A DNA stretch of 43,980 nucleotides from RGIG3159 sp034927685. GTDB taxonomy: Bacteria; Bacillota; Clostridia; Oscillospirales; Oscillospiraceae. The position numbers and the translations under genes are program-made. The notes under the pieces are model-generated. The model saw nothing but the letters and a program-made list of their open reading frames with translations. It made no database searches and was not told the DNA's origin. Shown one piece after another: positions 24,325 through 31,500 of this stretch; within the stretch, counting starts at the first letter, position 1; the number at the start of each line of letters is the position of its first letter. The stretch is taken from contig JAYFPO010000018.1 in NCBI GenBank assembly GCA_034927685.1, positions 1-43,980 of the forward strand, read 5' to 3'.

Positions 24325-24349
24325 AAAAAGCACCTGTTTCCAGATGCTT
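24325..24349 (-). terminator. Terminator between MuF/immunity pair and terminase
   Basis: On the minus strand AAGCATCTG-GAAA-CAGGTGCTT is followed by U: a compact GAAA-loop terminator just after the 78-residue gene. It would insulate the MuF pair from the terminase and structural genes unless read through or antiterminated. Confidence 0.7.
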
Positions 24350-24351
24350 CT

Positions 24352-24588
24352 TTAACCGCAGCAGATCTCCCTTTCGTCTGGGAAATTTTCTGCGATAACC
24401 GTATAAAAATGCTCTACTGCTTTTTGCTGCAACCATATGCTTTCCTTGTCAATAGCAGAAGGTTTCATGATCTTCACGCCAGATTCGGAGTCAAACCGGA
24501 TCAGGCCGTCCAAGTCTTTATTTTCCCTTGAGTATTGATATATCTTTATCCGGTTACTTCCTTCAAGAAGTTTATAATACCACCACAT
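24352..24588 (-). CDS. Small protein directly after MuF gene, candidate immunity protein
   Basis: A 78-residue soluble protein, MWWYYKLLEGSNRIKIYQYS at the start and ENFPDEREICCG at the end. Its ATG follows the MuF stop without a gap (TAAATG), so the two are translated together, and a terminator follows it. Polymorphic-toxin MuF proteins of Firmicute prophages are known to be followed by a small immunity gene; this gene is in exactly that place. Function is inferred from context; I do not recognise a characterised family. Confidence 0.7.
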   Translation of the reverse strand: MWWYYKLLEGSNRIKIYQYSRENKDLDGLIRFDSESGVKIMKPSAIDKESIWLQQKAVEHFYTVIAENFPDEREICCG

Positions 24589-26040
24589 TTATTCCCCTTC
24601 TTTTTCACTGGCGAGCCTCTCGAACCAGTTAAATTTTTCATTTGCAAGCCGATGCGCTTCTTCATATGCGCACCCAGAGTCATGCATAATTGAAATCTCC
24701 AGCTTTTCGTGGTTCAAAAGCAATATGTCGGATTCTTTGACGCCTGTTCCTGATACTAGTCTCTGCCAAGCCTGTGCCTGATCATAATCAGAGTCAAATC
24801 TTGCCATCGTACCAGATCTCGGCTGCTCGCGGATAAACATGTGTTGCCGGATTTCTTCAACATCATCAGCTGAAAAACCGTCTATGTTCTTTGATATTTT
24901 TCGAGCATCCGAAAATGGTTCACGATTTCTTACCTCTTCATAGTATGAATCGGCATGTCTCTGTTCCCATCCAGGTGTTTTTTTTGCTCCGCTTTGCTGC
25001 TCAATTAGTTTTGCGCCAGACTGGCTGCTTTTTTTAATATTACCACTGCTCATGGCTCCTGTCCATACATTTTTCCCGTCAGAAGTTAAAGAATATCCAC
25101 CTTTTCCATCATAGATCAGCTTTTTACCGTCTCCGAGGTCTGCGGAATATCCTCCGTCTTTCAGATCAAACGTCCTGATTTTCTGACCTCTAAGTTTTGC
25201 TCTCAATGCGTCCGGGTCAGCAGATTTCAACCTGCCTGGGTGATCGGTAATATTATCCGCGAAGCTCTTTCTGGCTTCCAGAGTGCTTTTTCGGCGGTCT
25301 TTTGCGACGTCCCCCTTTTGGTAATGCTGATCTGCTGCGGCCCCGTATCGCTTTGACCAGACATTTTGCCTCTTACCAGTGCTTGCATCGTACTCAACTA
25401 AGCAACGGCACCGCTCATGCCGGCGATATATGTCATCCGGTACGTTGTTCGGATAATCGTATACGCCTTCCATTCTAGAGCACCACTCACAGCATTTGGA
25501 CTCCGCCCGGCGAATAATGCGCGGTCTCAGACCGGACTTGCTCTGAAACTCGGCGTTCTTTCTCAGCGTATCATCTACCACGGACTGAGAAAAGGTTTTT
25601 ACTGGCTCATTCAGCGCCCAGGCCGCATCGTCAAACGTGGGCGCATTCGCCACCTTGCGCACGATTCCCTGCACTCGCTCGGCGTCAAGATCTGCTGCCT
25701 GCGCCTTCAGCCCGATCCCGACCGCCTCATTCAGCGACTGCTGTACCTGCGCTGCGGCCTTACTGACGATTGCATGATCGTCTCCAAGCATCGGCGCGAT
25801 GACCTTCTCGGCGATATTCTGGTACATGCGGCCGTCCGGCAGTACGGCTGAGGATAGGTTTTCCGCGAATGCATCCGCCAGTGCCGTCCCGACCTCATAG
25901 GCATAATCTCCGGCCTGTGCATAGGTCGCCGCTCCGGCTTCGATCTGTTTGAGCAGTTCAGCTGCCCGCTGGTTCTTTTCAATGTTCTGCAGGAAACTCC
26001 CACGTATTTTATCCAGCAGCGCCGGTGCGATATCGTCCAT
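24589..26040 (-). CDS. MuF-type minor head protein with C-terminal toxin-like extension
   Basis: A 483-residue protein. The first 240 or so residues are a phage Mu gpF-like head protein: helical N-terminus, then RRAESKCCEWCSRMEGVYDY and RRHERCRCLVEYDA with clustered Cys/His typical of MuF domains. A linker of beta-type KDGG/SDG segments follows (about 270-345), then a distinct C-terminal domain from about residue 370: DGFSADDVEEIRQHMFIREQ, ARFDSDYDQAQAWQRLVSG, LLLNHEKLEISIMHDSG, YEEAHRLANEKFNWF. Such extensions in temperate phages are described as polymorphic toxins delivered with the virion. The toxin activity here is inference; no catalytic motif is certain. Confidence 0.85.
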   Translation of the reverse strand: MDDIAPALLDKIRGSFLQNIEKNQRAAELLKQIEAGAATYAQAGDYAYEVGTALADAFAENLSSAVLPDGRMYQNIAEKVIAPMLGDDHAIVSKAAAQVQQSLNEAVGIGLKAQAADLDAERVQGIVRKVANAPTFDDAAWALNEPVKTFSQSVVDDTLRKNAEFQSKSGLRPRIIRRAESKCCEWCSRMEGVYDYPNNVPDDIYRRHERCRCLVEYDASTGKRQNVWSKRYGAAADQHYQKGDVAKDRRKSTLEARKSFADNITDHPGRLKSADPDALRAKLRGQKIRTFDLKDGGYSADLGDGKKLIYDGKGGYSLTSDGKNVWTGAMSSGNIKKSSQSGAKLIEQQSGAKKTPGWEQRHADSYYEEVRNREPFSDARKISKNIDGFSADDVEEIRQHMFIREQPRSGTMARFDSDYDQAQAWQRLVSGTGVKESDILLLNHEKLEISIMHDSGCAYEEAHRLANEKFNWFERLASEKEGE

Positions 26041-26041
26041 A

Positions 26042-27268
26042 TCATGCCTCCGAATCGATGCCCGTCAGCGCCCGCAGGTTGCCCTTGCCGATGTACCCGG
26101 CAACAGCGCCATTGATCTTCCCGATCCCGTCGCCGATGCCGGAAAGCATAGCGGCGTCCGGTTCGAATACCGGATCCCATTCGGCGTGCGTCATATAGAG
26201 CTGATTCCGCAGATATGGGAAATCATCCCGGACACAGGCGGCCAGATAGCCGACGTTGAGGAATCCGCTCCCGAAGGTCCGCTGCGCCTTGCGCGCCGCC
26301 AGTCGAAGGTTCTCGTGGCTGGCCTTGATGGCCTCCGCGCTGGAAGGGTTGTCCGTCACGAATCCGAGATCATCCAGTGTCAGACCTGTTTCTCCGGCGA
26401 ACAGTGCGGCGAAGGTACGCAGTTGCTCCGTGTACGGACTCATGCTCTGCTGTGTAAACTGGCCAACCGCGGGTTTGTCGCCCTCGTCGTCCTTGGTGAA
26501 GTTCAGCATGGTTGAAATCGTGGCCTTCCAGGAGTCCATAGGCTCTGCATCCTCAGACAGGCCGAGGACATACTTCTGCGGGAATGAATAGAACTCTGCG
26601 CTGATCTCCGAGCGCTTCAACGTTCGGAGCGCACCCTGCATAATCCGCATACAGGCCCGGCTAATACGGGAATGCCCGAACGGTCTCACCGCGTCCGGGC
26701 GGTAGATAATGGGAACGAGCAGCGGATACGGCGCCGCATTGCTCACTGAGTAACTTGCGTCGCCTTTGGGGTAATAATCCGTACGGCCTACGACGAAGTA
26801 GGCCTCCAGCGTAGGCTCCTTGTTTTCGTCTCGTTCCAGGACGGCGTAGCCCTCAGTCAGCAGGCCGGTGATCGGGTCAATCACACCGGTGGCGTTTCCT
26901 CCGTCGATGACTTGGAGCCGTGGGAATCCATCGGTACCCGGAGAGATGTACACGAAGCAGCAGCTTGACACCAGCGCGGACAGGATCGCACTGTCAAATA
27001 GAACGTCCGCATTGTTCATCTGAAAGACGTTGTATAGGTCGAAGTTGTCGTCTTGGAAGTTGTGGAAGGACAGCCGGTCCGCCAACGCGTCGACCGCCTT
27101 GCCGCACCAGCCAAGTGTCTCGCTGAAATACCGGAAATTCTCCGGTGTTACTTTGTTAAAGTCGTCGACGGCATTTTTCATATCGTAATACTGATACCGG
27201 GTATCCACTCGGAGTTTCCGCACCGAGAGTTTGGTGCGCAGGTATCCAATGCCCCTCAATTCTGCCAT
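26042..27268 (-). CDS. Phage portal protein
   Basis: A 408-residue dodecameric head-vertex protein through which DNA passes. The ATG at 27268 (MAELRGIGYLRTKLSVRKLR) is chosen for its GAAAGGAGACC site. Typical parts are RVDTRYQYYDMKN, VTPENFRYFSETLGWCGKAVDALADRL, the wing/stem helices and GETGLTLDDLGFVTDNPSSAEAIKASHENL near residue 320, a strong signature of SPP1-like portals. The stop is 1 nt from the MuF start, with GGAGGC as shared ribosome-binding site. Confidence 0.94.
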   Translation of the reverse strand: MAELRGIGYLRTKLSVRKLRVDTRYQYYDMKNAVDDFNKVTPENFRYFSETLGWCGKAVDALADRLSFHNFQDDNFDLYNVFQMNNADVLFDSAILSALVSSCCFVYISPGTDGFPRLQVIDGGNATGVIDPITGLLTEGYAVLERDENKEPTLEAYFVVGRTDYYPKGDASYSVSNAAPYPLLVPIIYRPDAVRPFGHSRISRACMRIMQGALRTLKRSEISAEFYSFPQKYVLGLSEDAEPMDSWKATISTMLNFTKDDEGDKPAVGQFTQQSMSPYTEQLRTFAALFAGETGLTLDDLGFVTDNPSSAEAIKASHENLRLAARKAQRTFGSGFLNVGYLAACVRDDFPYLRNQLYMTHAEWDPVFEPDAAMLSGIGDGIGKINGAVAGYIGKGNLRALTGIDSEA

Positions 27269-27347
27269 ACTGGTCTCCTTTCGCGCGAAAATATTCCCAA
27301 TAGACGGCGTGAAGGACGACGTGCCACCCGGGAGGGAGGTATGCCCC

Positions 27348-27707
27348 CTATCTGCCACGGTACGCCGACCAGTCACACGACTGCGGAAGAAGACGATTTG
27401 AAATCGTCTCATTTTCAGCCGCCTTGGGCCGCCTTATTAATTTATCTGATTTTTGTCGATTGCAAGTCCAGTGCGCCAGCTGCAGGTTGTCCAGGTCACT
27501 GGGGTGCCCGCCCTTGGCGATGGGTATTATGTGATCGATGCAAGGTGAAAGCGGATGCGGATACTTAAGCGAGAAGTCAACCGGCTTCCCACAAATCCCG
27601 CAGACTGTCTGCGTCGCAAAGATTTTCTTTTTGTTTCTCTCAAATGCAAGACGATGCGTGCCGTCATGATCTGGCCGCATCCGCTTTGTTGCCATGTATC
27701 CCACCAT
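27348..27707 (-). CDS. HNH endonuclease
   Basis: A 119-residue protein with two zinc CxxC pairs: CGICGKPVD, then the HNH core CIDHIIPIAKGGHPSDLDNLQLAHWTCN split over the metal finger. Homologues act with the terminase in genome packaging or cleavage and usually lie beside terS/terL. Here it is followed by the portal instead. GGAGGGGTGGG precedes the ATG at 27707. Confidence 0.9.
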   Translation of the reverse strand: MVGYMATKRMRPDHDGTHRLAFERNKKKIFATQTVCGICGKPVDFSLKYPHPLSPCIDHIIPIAKGGHPSDLDNLQLAHWTCNRQKSDKLIRRPKAAENETISNRLLPQSCDWSAYRGR

Positions 27708-27783
27708 CCCACCCCTCCGGCGCTACTTCTCCGGCTCATTCAAAAGCCGCAAGGGTTTTCCCTCACGGCTTTCGACGATACCT

Positions 27784-27789
27784 ACTATA
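27784..27789 (-). promoter_or_regulatory. Putative late promoter (extended -10)
   Basis: Minus strand TGCTATAGT, a near-perfect extended -10, in the 112-nt gap between the ArpU/RinA-like regulator gene and the HNH gene. No clear -35 is present; a partial inverted repeat (GCACGCAATGCATGTGC) occupies that place, which suits activation by the regulator just upstream. Confidence 0.45.
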
Positions 27790-27819
27790 GCACATGCATT
27801 GCGTGCACAGTGCCAGATT

Positions 27820-28302
27820 TTACAGCATGTCCATTGATATCGCGATGTCCAGCAGAAACGAATCACGGCGCCGATAGAAGTCCCTGCGGCTTACCGCATC
27901 CAGTGCAAACACCTCGAACGGATACCGTCTACCGCTCTCGCAGTTAAGTATAATCGCGTTAGCCAGGGCGCGCCTAAGATCAAAACTGGCAATGTCTGCT
28001 CCGATCCCTCTCTTTGCCGCCTCAACTGCACGCATGGACCTCGCATTGTATCTCCTGTCGATTGCATCCAGCCTCTGGGCCTTGTCCTCTGCCGTCCTTG
28101 ATGCAGTGGACGAGTGCCCTCCGTATACCCGCATATCGTCGCCTGGCTTATCGGATAGCTTGATCGTCTCATAGTTGCAGGCTGATCCCTCGATTACCTC
28201 CCGCCGTGCTGCGTAATAGGCTGCCCTGCGTCTGCGGTATCCTCGCACAACGGCAAGGCACTCTTGCTTAATGTCCTGCGGCAGGGCACTTTGTTTCCCC
28301 AC
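27820..28302 (-). CDS. ArpU/RinA-like late transcriptional regulator
   Basis: About 160 residues from the GTG at 28302 (MGKQSALPQDIKQECLAVVR), with AGGGGG 4 nt upstream; an ATG at 28326 is also in frame. The C-terminal half, RRYNARSMRAVEAAKRGIGADI to CESGRRYPFEVFALDAVSRRDFYRRRDSFLLDI, has the arrangement of late-gene regulators that stand just upstream of packaging genes in Gram-positive phages. It likely activates the structural operon from the promoter at about 27784. Family call by pattern. Confidence 0.72.
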   Translation of the reverse strand: MGKQSALPQDIKQECLAVVRGYRRRRAAYYAARREVIEGSACNYETIKLSDKPGDDMRVYGGHSSTASRTAEDKAQRLDAIDRRYNARSMRAVEAAKRGIGADIASFDLRRALANAIILNCESGRRYPFEVFALDAVSRRDFYRRRDSFLLDIAISMDML

Positions 28303-28591
28303 TGTTCCCCCTCGCTTTCTCCTCAATAGCGGCGTTCAAGGCTGCTGAAAAGGCCAAGATGCCCGCAGAACATGCGTTTATAGTTTGTATGAATACATGT
28401 GACATGCTGTTTATAGCATTGCTTGCGACTTCGGCAATGCGCATTATGCTCGCGTTGTTAGAAACACGGTCGAGATCGTAATTTCCGAAGCTCTCGATTA
28501 ACTGCTGCGCAATATAATTGGCTTCATTCCGTCGAATTCCGCGGGCCATGAGCTGTTTCACAAAGTGCTTTCTTGTCATGCCTTTTGTCAT
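28268..28591 (-). CDS. Phage protein of unknown function upstream of late regulator
   Basis: A 107-residue mostly helical protein (MTKGMTRKHFVKQLMARGIR; RNEANYIAQQLIESFGNYDL; HVFIQTINACSAGILAFSAA). The overlaps at both ends (about 35 nt with the next gene, 68 nt with the previous) are large but fit the packed early region. I do not recognise it. It could be a diverged small terminase subunit by size and helical content, but there is no positive evidence. Confidence 0.6.
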   Translation of the reverse strand: MTKGMTRKHFVKQLMARGIRRNEANYIAQQLIESFGNYDLDRVSNNASIMRIAEVASNAINSMSHVFIQTINACSAGILAFSAALNAAIEEKARGNSGETKCPAAGH

Positions 28592-28742
28592 CTCCCCTTT
28601 TCGTCGTTCCCGGAATCACTCGCTCCGCCGTCGAAAACCGGATCCCGCAGTCGGCGCAGGTCCTCCGGCGGCGGATGGTACCACAAAACTCTCTGGAATC
28701 CGTAACGTATACGTTGGGACCGCCGCACACTGGACAGGTCAT
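28524..28742 (-). CDS. NrdR-like zinc-ribbon protein
   Basis: A 72-residue protein with a zinc ribbon of two CxxC pairs, CPVCGGPNVYVTDSREFCGTI... RRRTCADCGIRFSTAER, closely resembling the zinc-ribbon part of NrdR but without the ATP-cone. The ATG overlaps the preceding stop (ATGA). Phages often carry such ribbons; likely a DNA- or protein-binding regulator. Confidence 0.8.
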   Translation of the reverse strand: MTCPVCGGPNVYVTDSREFCGTIRRRRTCADCGIRFSTAERVIPGTTKRGDDKRHDKKALCETAHGPRNSTE

Positions 28743-29161
28743 ATGGCATCGCCCTCTCTAAGCGCAAGCTGCCCCGTCTGGTAAATCTGATACAGCGTCC
28801 GCCCCTGTCCGTCCGCAAGATACGGCAAAAACACCTGGTCGATCTGCACGTCGCAGCTCTCCACCATGGCCATCTGCGCCATAACCCAGTCCCGGACATT
28901 GCGCCAGCTTGTCATGGCCGCCTGTGCTCGATCGGCTTTTATTTTTTGACGTGCAAACACGCGCAGCGTCCCATCCACTGCCGCCGGCAGGCGAAACCCG
29001 CGCAGACCGTTCTGGCCGGGAAGTGCGAAGGCAAGCACCACCGGCTCCCCCGCCTCGTAATCGATCATGATTTTTGTTGCGCCGTGCCGCGCCAGTGCAC
29101 CCTGAATCTCACCGATGGAGGTATAGACATCCACCTTCGTGGTGTAATTTTTAATGGCCAT
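28739..29161 (-). CDS. Phage protein of unknown function (140 residues)
   Basis: ATG at 29161 (MAIKNYTTKVDVYTSIGEIQ) preceded by GGGAGGTGAG. The protein seems cytosolic: GALARHGATKIMIDYEAGEP, VVLAFALPGQNGLRGFRLPA, then RNVRDWVMAQMAMVESCDVQIDQVFLPY. This family recurs in early regions of clostridial siphophages and is uncharacterised to my knowledge. It overlaps the previous gene by 11 nt and the zinc-ribbon gene by 4 nt. Confidence 0.8.
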   Translation of the reverse strand: MAIKNYTTKVDVYTSIGEIQGALARHGATKIMIDYEAGEPVVLAFALPGQNGLRGFRLPAAVDGTLRVFARQKIKADRAQAAMTSWRNVRDWVMAQMAMVESCDVQIDQVFLPYLADGQGRTLYQIYQTGQLALREGDAI

Positions 29162-29507
29162 CCAACTCACCTCCCGGCTTGTGGGCGTACAGCGTAAGGT
29201 TGACCGGCACAAACATATACTCGCCGTCCGACAGCCGATCAACCGACGCCCGATATAACATCCACTCCTGCTTTTCTGCACACCACACCGGTTCACCGTC
29301 CATCTCTCGCAACTCGTCGAGCGACAGCGGCTCGTTGTCTGGCTGGGCGCGGCAGGCGGATATAGCGTAGGACATTGCTGCCAAAAGGTCTATTGTCGCT
29401 TGGCTCCGCTTGCCCTCTGGCATAACGGAGGTCATGTAGTCGTAGGATTCTTGGAGTTTTTCTGCTGCTTGTTTCGGCCCTATCTGGCACGGCTTCAATT
29501 CACTCAT
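29151..29507 (-). CDS. DUF551-like phage protein
   Basis: 118 residues from the ATG at 29507 (MSELKPCQIGPKQAAEKLQE), with AAAGGAGG just before. The C-terminal part PLSLDELREMDGEPVWCAEKQEWMLYRA is a common phage module, SLDELREMDGEPVW being seen in many small early proteins. Function unknown. It is the first gene downstream of a convergently placed plus-strand gene. Confidence 0.75.
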   Translation of the reverse strand: MSELKPCQIGPKQAAEKLQESYDYMTSVMPEGKRSQATIDLLAAMSYAISACRAQPDNEPLSLDELREMDGEPVWCAEKQEWMLYRASVDRLSDGEYMFVPVNLTLYAHKPGGELDGH

Positions 29508-29590
29508 TTTTCCTCCTTTCATACCCTCACGTCGAATACCTTCCCGGCGTAAAATGGCCTATACCACAACCAAAATGGGAGGCAAACGCC

Positions 29591-29806
29591 ATGAGAACAA
29601 CTATGTGTGCAACAGTCCTACAGGTCGACCCGCAAAATATCCTGGTGTGCGATCACAGCACAAATCAAGAGGTGCTGGTCCATGCAGAAGACACCTGTCG
29701 CTTTTCACAAGGTAACTGCGTATGTATCTATTTCAACGGTATCATGACTATGAGCATTCCCCCGCAGATCACCGCGAACTGCATTCGGCTCATTGGCTGT
29801 CGCTAA
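29591..29806 (+). CDS. Small Cys-rich plus-strand gene inside the minus-strand early region
   Basis: A 71-residue protein (MRTTMCATVLQVDPQNILVC; SQGNCVCIYFNGIMTMSIPP) with GGGAGG 8 nt before the ATG. The beta-strand-rich pattern with phased Cys suggests a small barrel or OB-like fold. It runs against the surrounding genes, between two minus-strand genes, and overlaps the 3' end of one by 17 nt. Its antisense position marks it as a moron, expressed separately from the phage programme. Similar small proteins occur in clostridial chromosomes, by recollection; function unknown. Confidence 0.7.
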   Translation: MRTTMCATVLQVDPQNILVCDHSTNQEVLVHAEDTCRFSQGNCVCIYFNGIMTMSIPPQITANCIRLIGCR

Positions 29807-30302
29807 GTTTCTTGCCCTGCCCATCGGATTGACGAAACCTCGCTTTGTATGCCGCGTAGTCCGCAACCGTCGCAGTGCCATCCATGATTTTGCTTTCCAA
29901 AGCATCGATCTCGTCATCTGTCATCTGTCGGTCAGCCGCCGCGGGAGCGGCGGAACCGTTTTCTTTCTTTCTTCTTTCTTTACTTACGTCTTTGTCTTTG
30001 TCTTTGTCTTTGTCTTTGTCTTTGTCTTGCAAGCATTTGCTAGCATTTGCTTGTTTTTGTTTAATTCCTTCCTTCCCTGCAGCGCTCCTTTTTCTGGATA
30101 TTTCGTCGTATGATCCAGCATCACGGTCAATTTGCAGCTTATAAATCGGGAAAATATAACGCTCTGGCCCACGCAAATCCGCAACCTCATGCTTTGACGC
30201 ATACAAAATAACCGCGTCAATCAGACATCCTTTTTGCTTTTTTGTGAGAGCTTGTGTTTCTTCCGCCCACGAGAAAAATATCTTTGCATACGACATAGGC
30301 AT
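29790..30302 (-). CDS. DUF6291-like phage protein, possible replication protein
   Basis: A 170-residue protein. The N-terminal FFSWAEETQALTKKQKGCLI, ILYASKHEVADLRGPERYIF and IYKLQIDRDAGSYDEISRKR match the domain found at the start of phage replisome-organiser-like proteins. A (KD)7 tract encoded by a hexanucleotide repeat follows, then an Ala-rich linker and a helical C-terminal part (MTDDEIDALESKIMDGTATV). No helicase loader or primase is nearby. GAGGTG precedes the ATG. Confidence 0.72.
   Translation of the reverse strand: MPMSYAKIFFSWAEETQALTKKQKGCLIDAVILYASKHEVADLRGPERYIFPIYKLQIDRDAGSYDEISRKRSAAGKEGIKQKQANASKCLQDKDKDKDKDKDKDVSKERRKKENGSAAPAAADRQMTDDEIDALESKIMDGTATVADYAAYKARFRQSDGQGKKLSDSQ
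29988..30029 (-). repeat. Hexanucleotide tandem repeat (GTCTTT on plus strand)
   Basis: Six exact GTCTTT copies (29988-30023) and one variant (30024-30029) encode a Lys-Asp tract in the DUF6291-like protein. The unit is 6 bp, so changes in number stay in frame. Confidence 0.92.
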
Positions 30303-30332
30303 GCCATCACCTCACAGGAAAAACGTTGAGTG

Positions 30333-30352
30333 GAGGGGCCAAAAGGCCCCTC
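30333..30352 (-). terminator. Short hairpin between early genes
   Basis: GAGGGGCC-AAAA-GGCCCCTC forms a perfect 8-bp stem in the 72-nt gap. No U-tract follows on the minus strand, so it may be a weak terminator or RNA-processing signal. Confidence 0.4.
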
Positions 30353-30374
30353 ACCAATGTAGCCGGATCGTGAA

Positions 30375-31106
30375 TCACAGCATCACGATGACCTTACCGG
30401 CCGCGATTTCTGCAGATAGGCTTCCCATTAAGTAGTCCTTGACGGTCTGCCGTGCGGCCAGTTTCCACATGCCGCCGTCTGCCTCCACAAAAGAGATCCC
30501 GCGCTCATCGATGCGGATCAAGAACAGCCCTTCTGGCTGCTCAATCTCCTGGAATGTGCGGTATGGGCGAAGCTTGACCAATGGCCGGATGGTTGCGTTC
30601 TGCTGAAGGGACACGCCCTTCTGCGTTACAACCGTGGTGGCAACGCCGGTGTCGTTGTAGGTAACGTGTGCGCCGGTCGTAATCTGGGAGAGAAGCTGCA
30701 TCGTGTAGGCGCGGTCTGGAGAGTCCTGGAATCTGGTTTGCAGGGCAATGGCTGCACGGTCAAACGGAAGCTTTGTCTCCGGCTCCCATCCCGGTACGTC
30801 GACGGCGCTGGCCTCGTAGAGCGTCGGCCGGACCTCTCGCCTGGATACATCAGTCTGCAGGAACGCTTCTACAGAAAGGTGGGACGGGATCTGCAAATAG
30901 ACCGGCGCATACCGGGAAAGCGCCTCCGTTTTGACCATTTGCACCATGGCGTCCAGGCTGCTGAGCTGCTTTAATTTTGGGAAATCCAGCATCTCCCGGA
31001 TTTCCGTGAAGCTTCCTTGAGCGTCAACAAAGTACAGGTGCCCGTCCTTTTCAACCTTTTGTGGCTGCGCCATGGATTCGATTTTATCAATTGCTTCTTT
31101 CAGCAT
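30375..31106 (-). CDS. Phage early protein of unknown function (about 243 residues)
   Basis: ATG at 31106 (MLKEAIDKIESMAQPQKVEK) follows GGAGGTAAAAATT. The protein is soluble, mixed alpha/beta: DGHLYFVDAQGSFTEIREML, ALSRYAPVYLQIPSHLSVEA, VSLQQNATIRPLVKLRPYRT, ERGISFVEADGGMWKLAARQ. I do not recognise a characterised family with certainty; it may be of the DUF2303 type. It travels with the DUF669-like and SbcC-like genes, suggesting a replication/recombination setting. Confidence 0.75.
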   Translation of the reverse strand: MLKEAIDKIESMAQPQKVEKDGHLYFVDAQGSFTEIREMLDFPKLKQLSSLDAMVQMVKTEALSRYAPVYLQIPSHLSVEAFLQTDVSRREVRPTLYEASAVDVPGWEPETKLPFDRAAIALQTRFQDSPDRAYTMQLLSQITTGAHVTYNDTGVATTVVTQKGVSLQQNATIRPLVKLRPYRTFQEIEQPEGLFLIRIDERGISFVEADGGMWKLAARQTVKDYLMGSLSAEIAAGKVIVML

Positions 31107-31124
31107 AATTTTTACCTCCATCTT

Positions 31125-31493
31125 TTATCCGTTTTTTACGAGTTTAAGAACAGGCGCGACTTCCTGTTCGTTTCCCATCATGTCGAGCTGGCCGGGGACA
31201 TTCGGCACCATTTCCACCGCCGTCACTTCACCGGTTTCGACGTCTCCGGTGATGTACAAAGCGGTTGCAACCGGGTTTGTAGCACAGAGGGCACTTTTTG
31301 CTGTGGATGTGACAGAAACCGTCTGGCGGTTATCGTCTGGCTGAAGCTCAATGCAGAGCGTGAGCTTGCGCTTCGCGGTGGCCTTGGTGTTTGGATCGAG
31401 GATGTTGTCGATGACCTTCGTCATTTCGTAGTCGATCCGCTCCTGGATCGCGCCACGCGCCATCTGCAGGATGCTCGTCCGTTTGTCTTGCAT
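31125..31493 (-). CDS. Phage protein of the family often labelled replication terminator protein
   Basis: 122 residues from the ATG at 31493 (MQDKRTSILQMARGAIQERI). GAIQERIDYEMTKVIDNILDPNT and KRKLTLCIELQPDDNRQTVS are the hallmarks of a small phage family that databases commonly name replication terminator protein, without known relation to Rtp of Bacillus as far as I can see. GAGGAAACA precedes the ATG. The true function is unknown; likely early DNA metabolism. Confidence 0.8.
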   Translation of the reverse strand: MQDKRTSILQMARGAIQERIDYEMTKVIDNILDPNTKATAKRKLTLCIELQPDDNRQTVSVTSTAKSALCATNPVATALYITGDVETGEVTAVEMVPNVPGQLDMMGNEQEVAPVLKLVKNG

Positions 31494-31500
31494 TGTTTCC

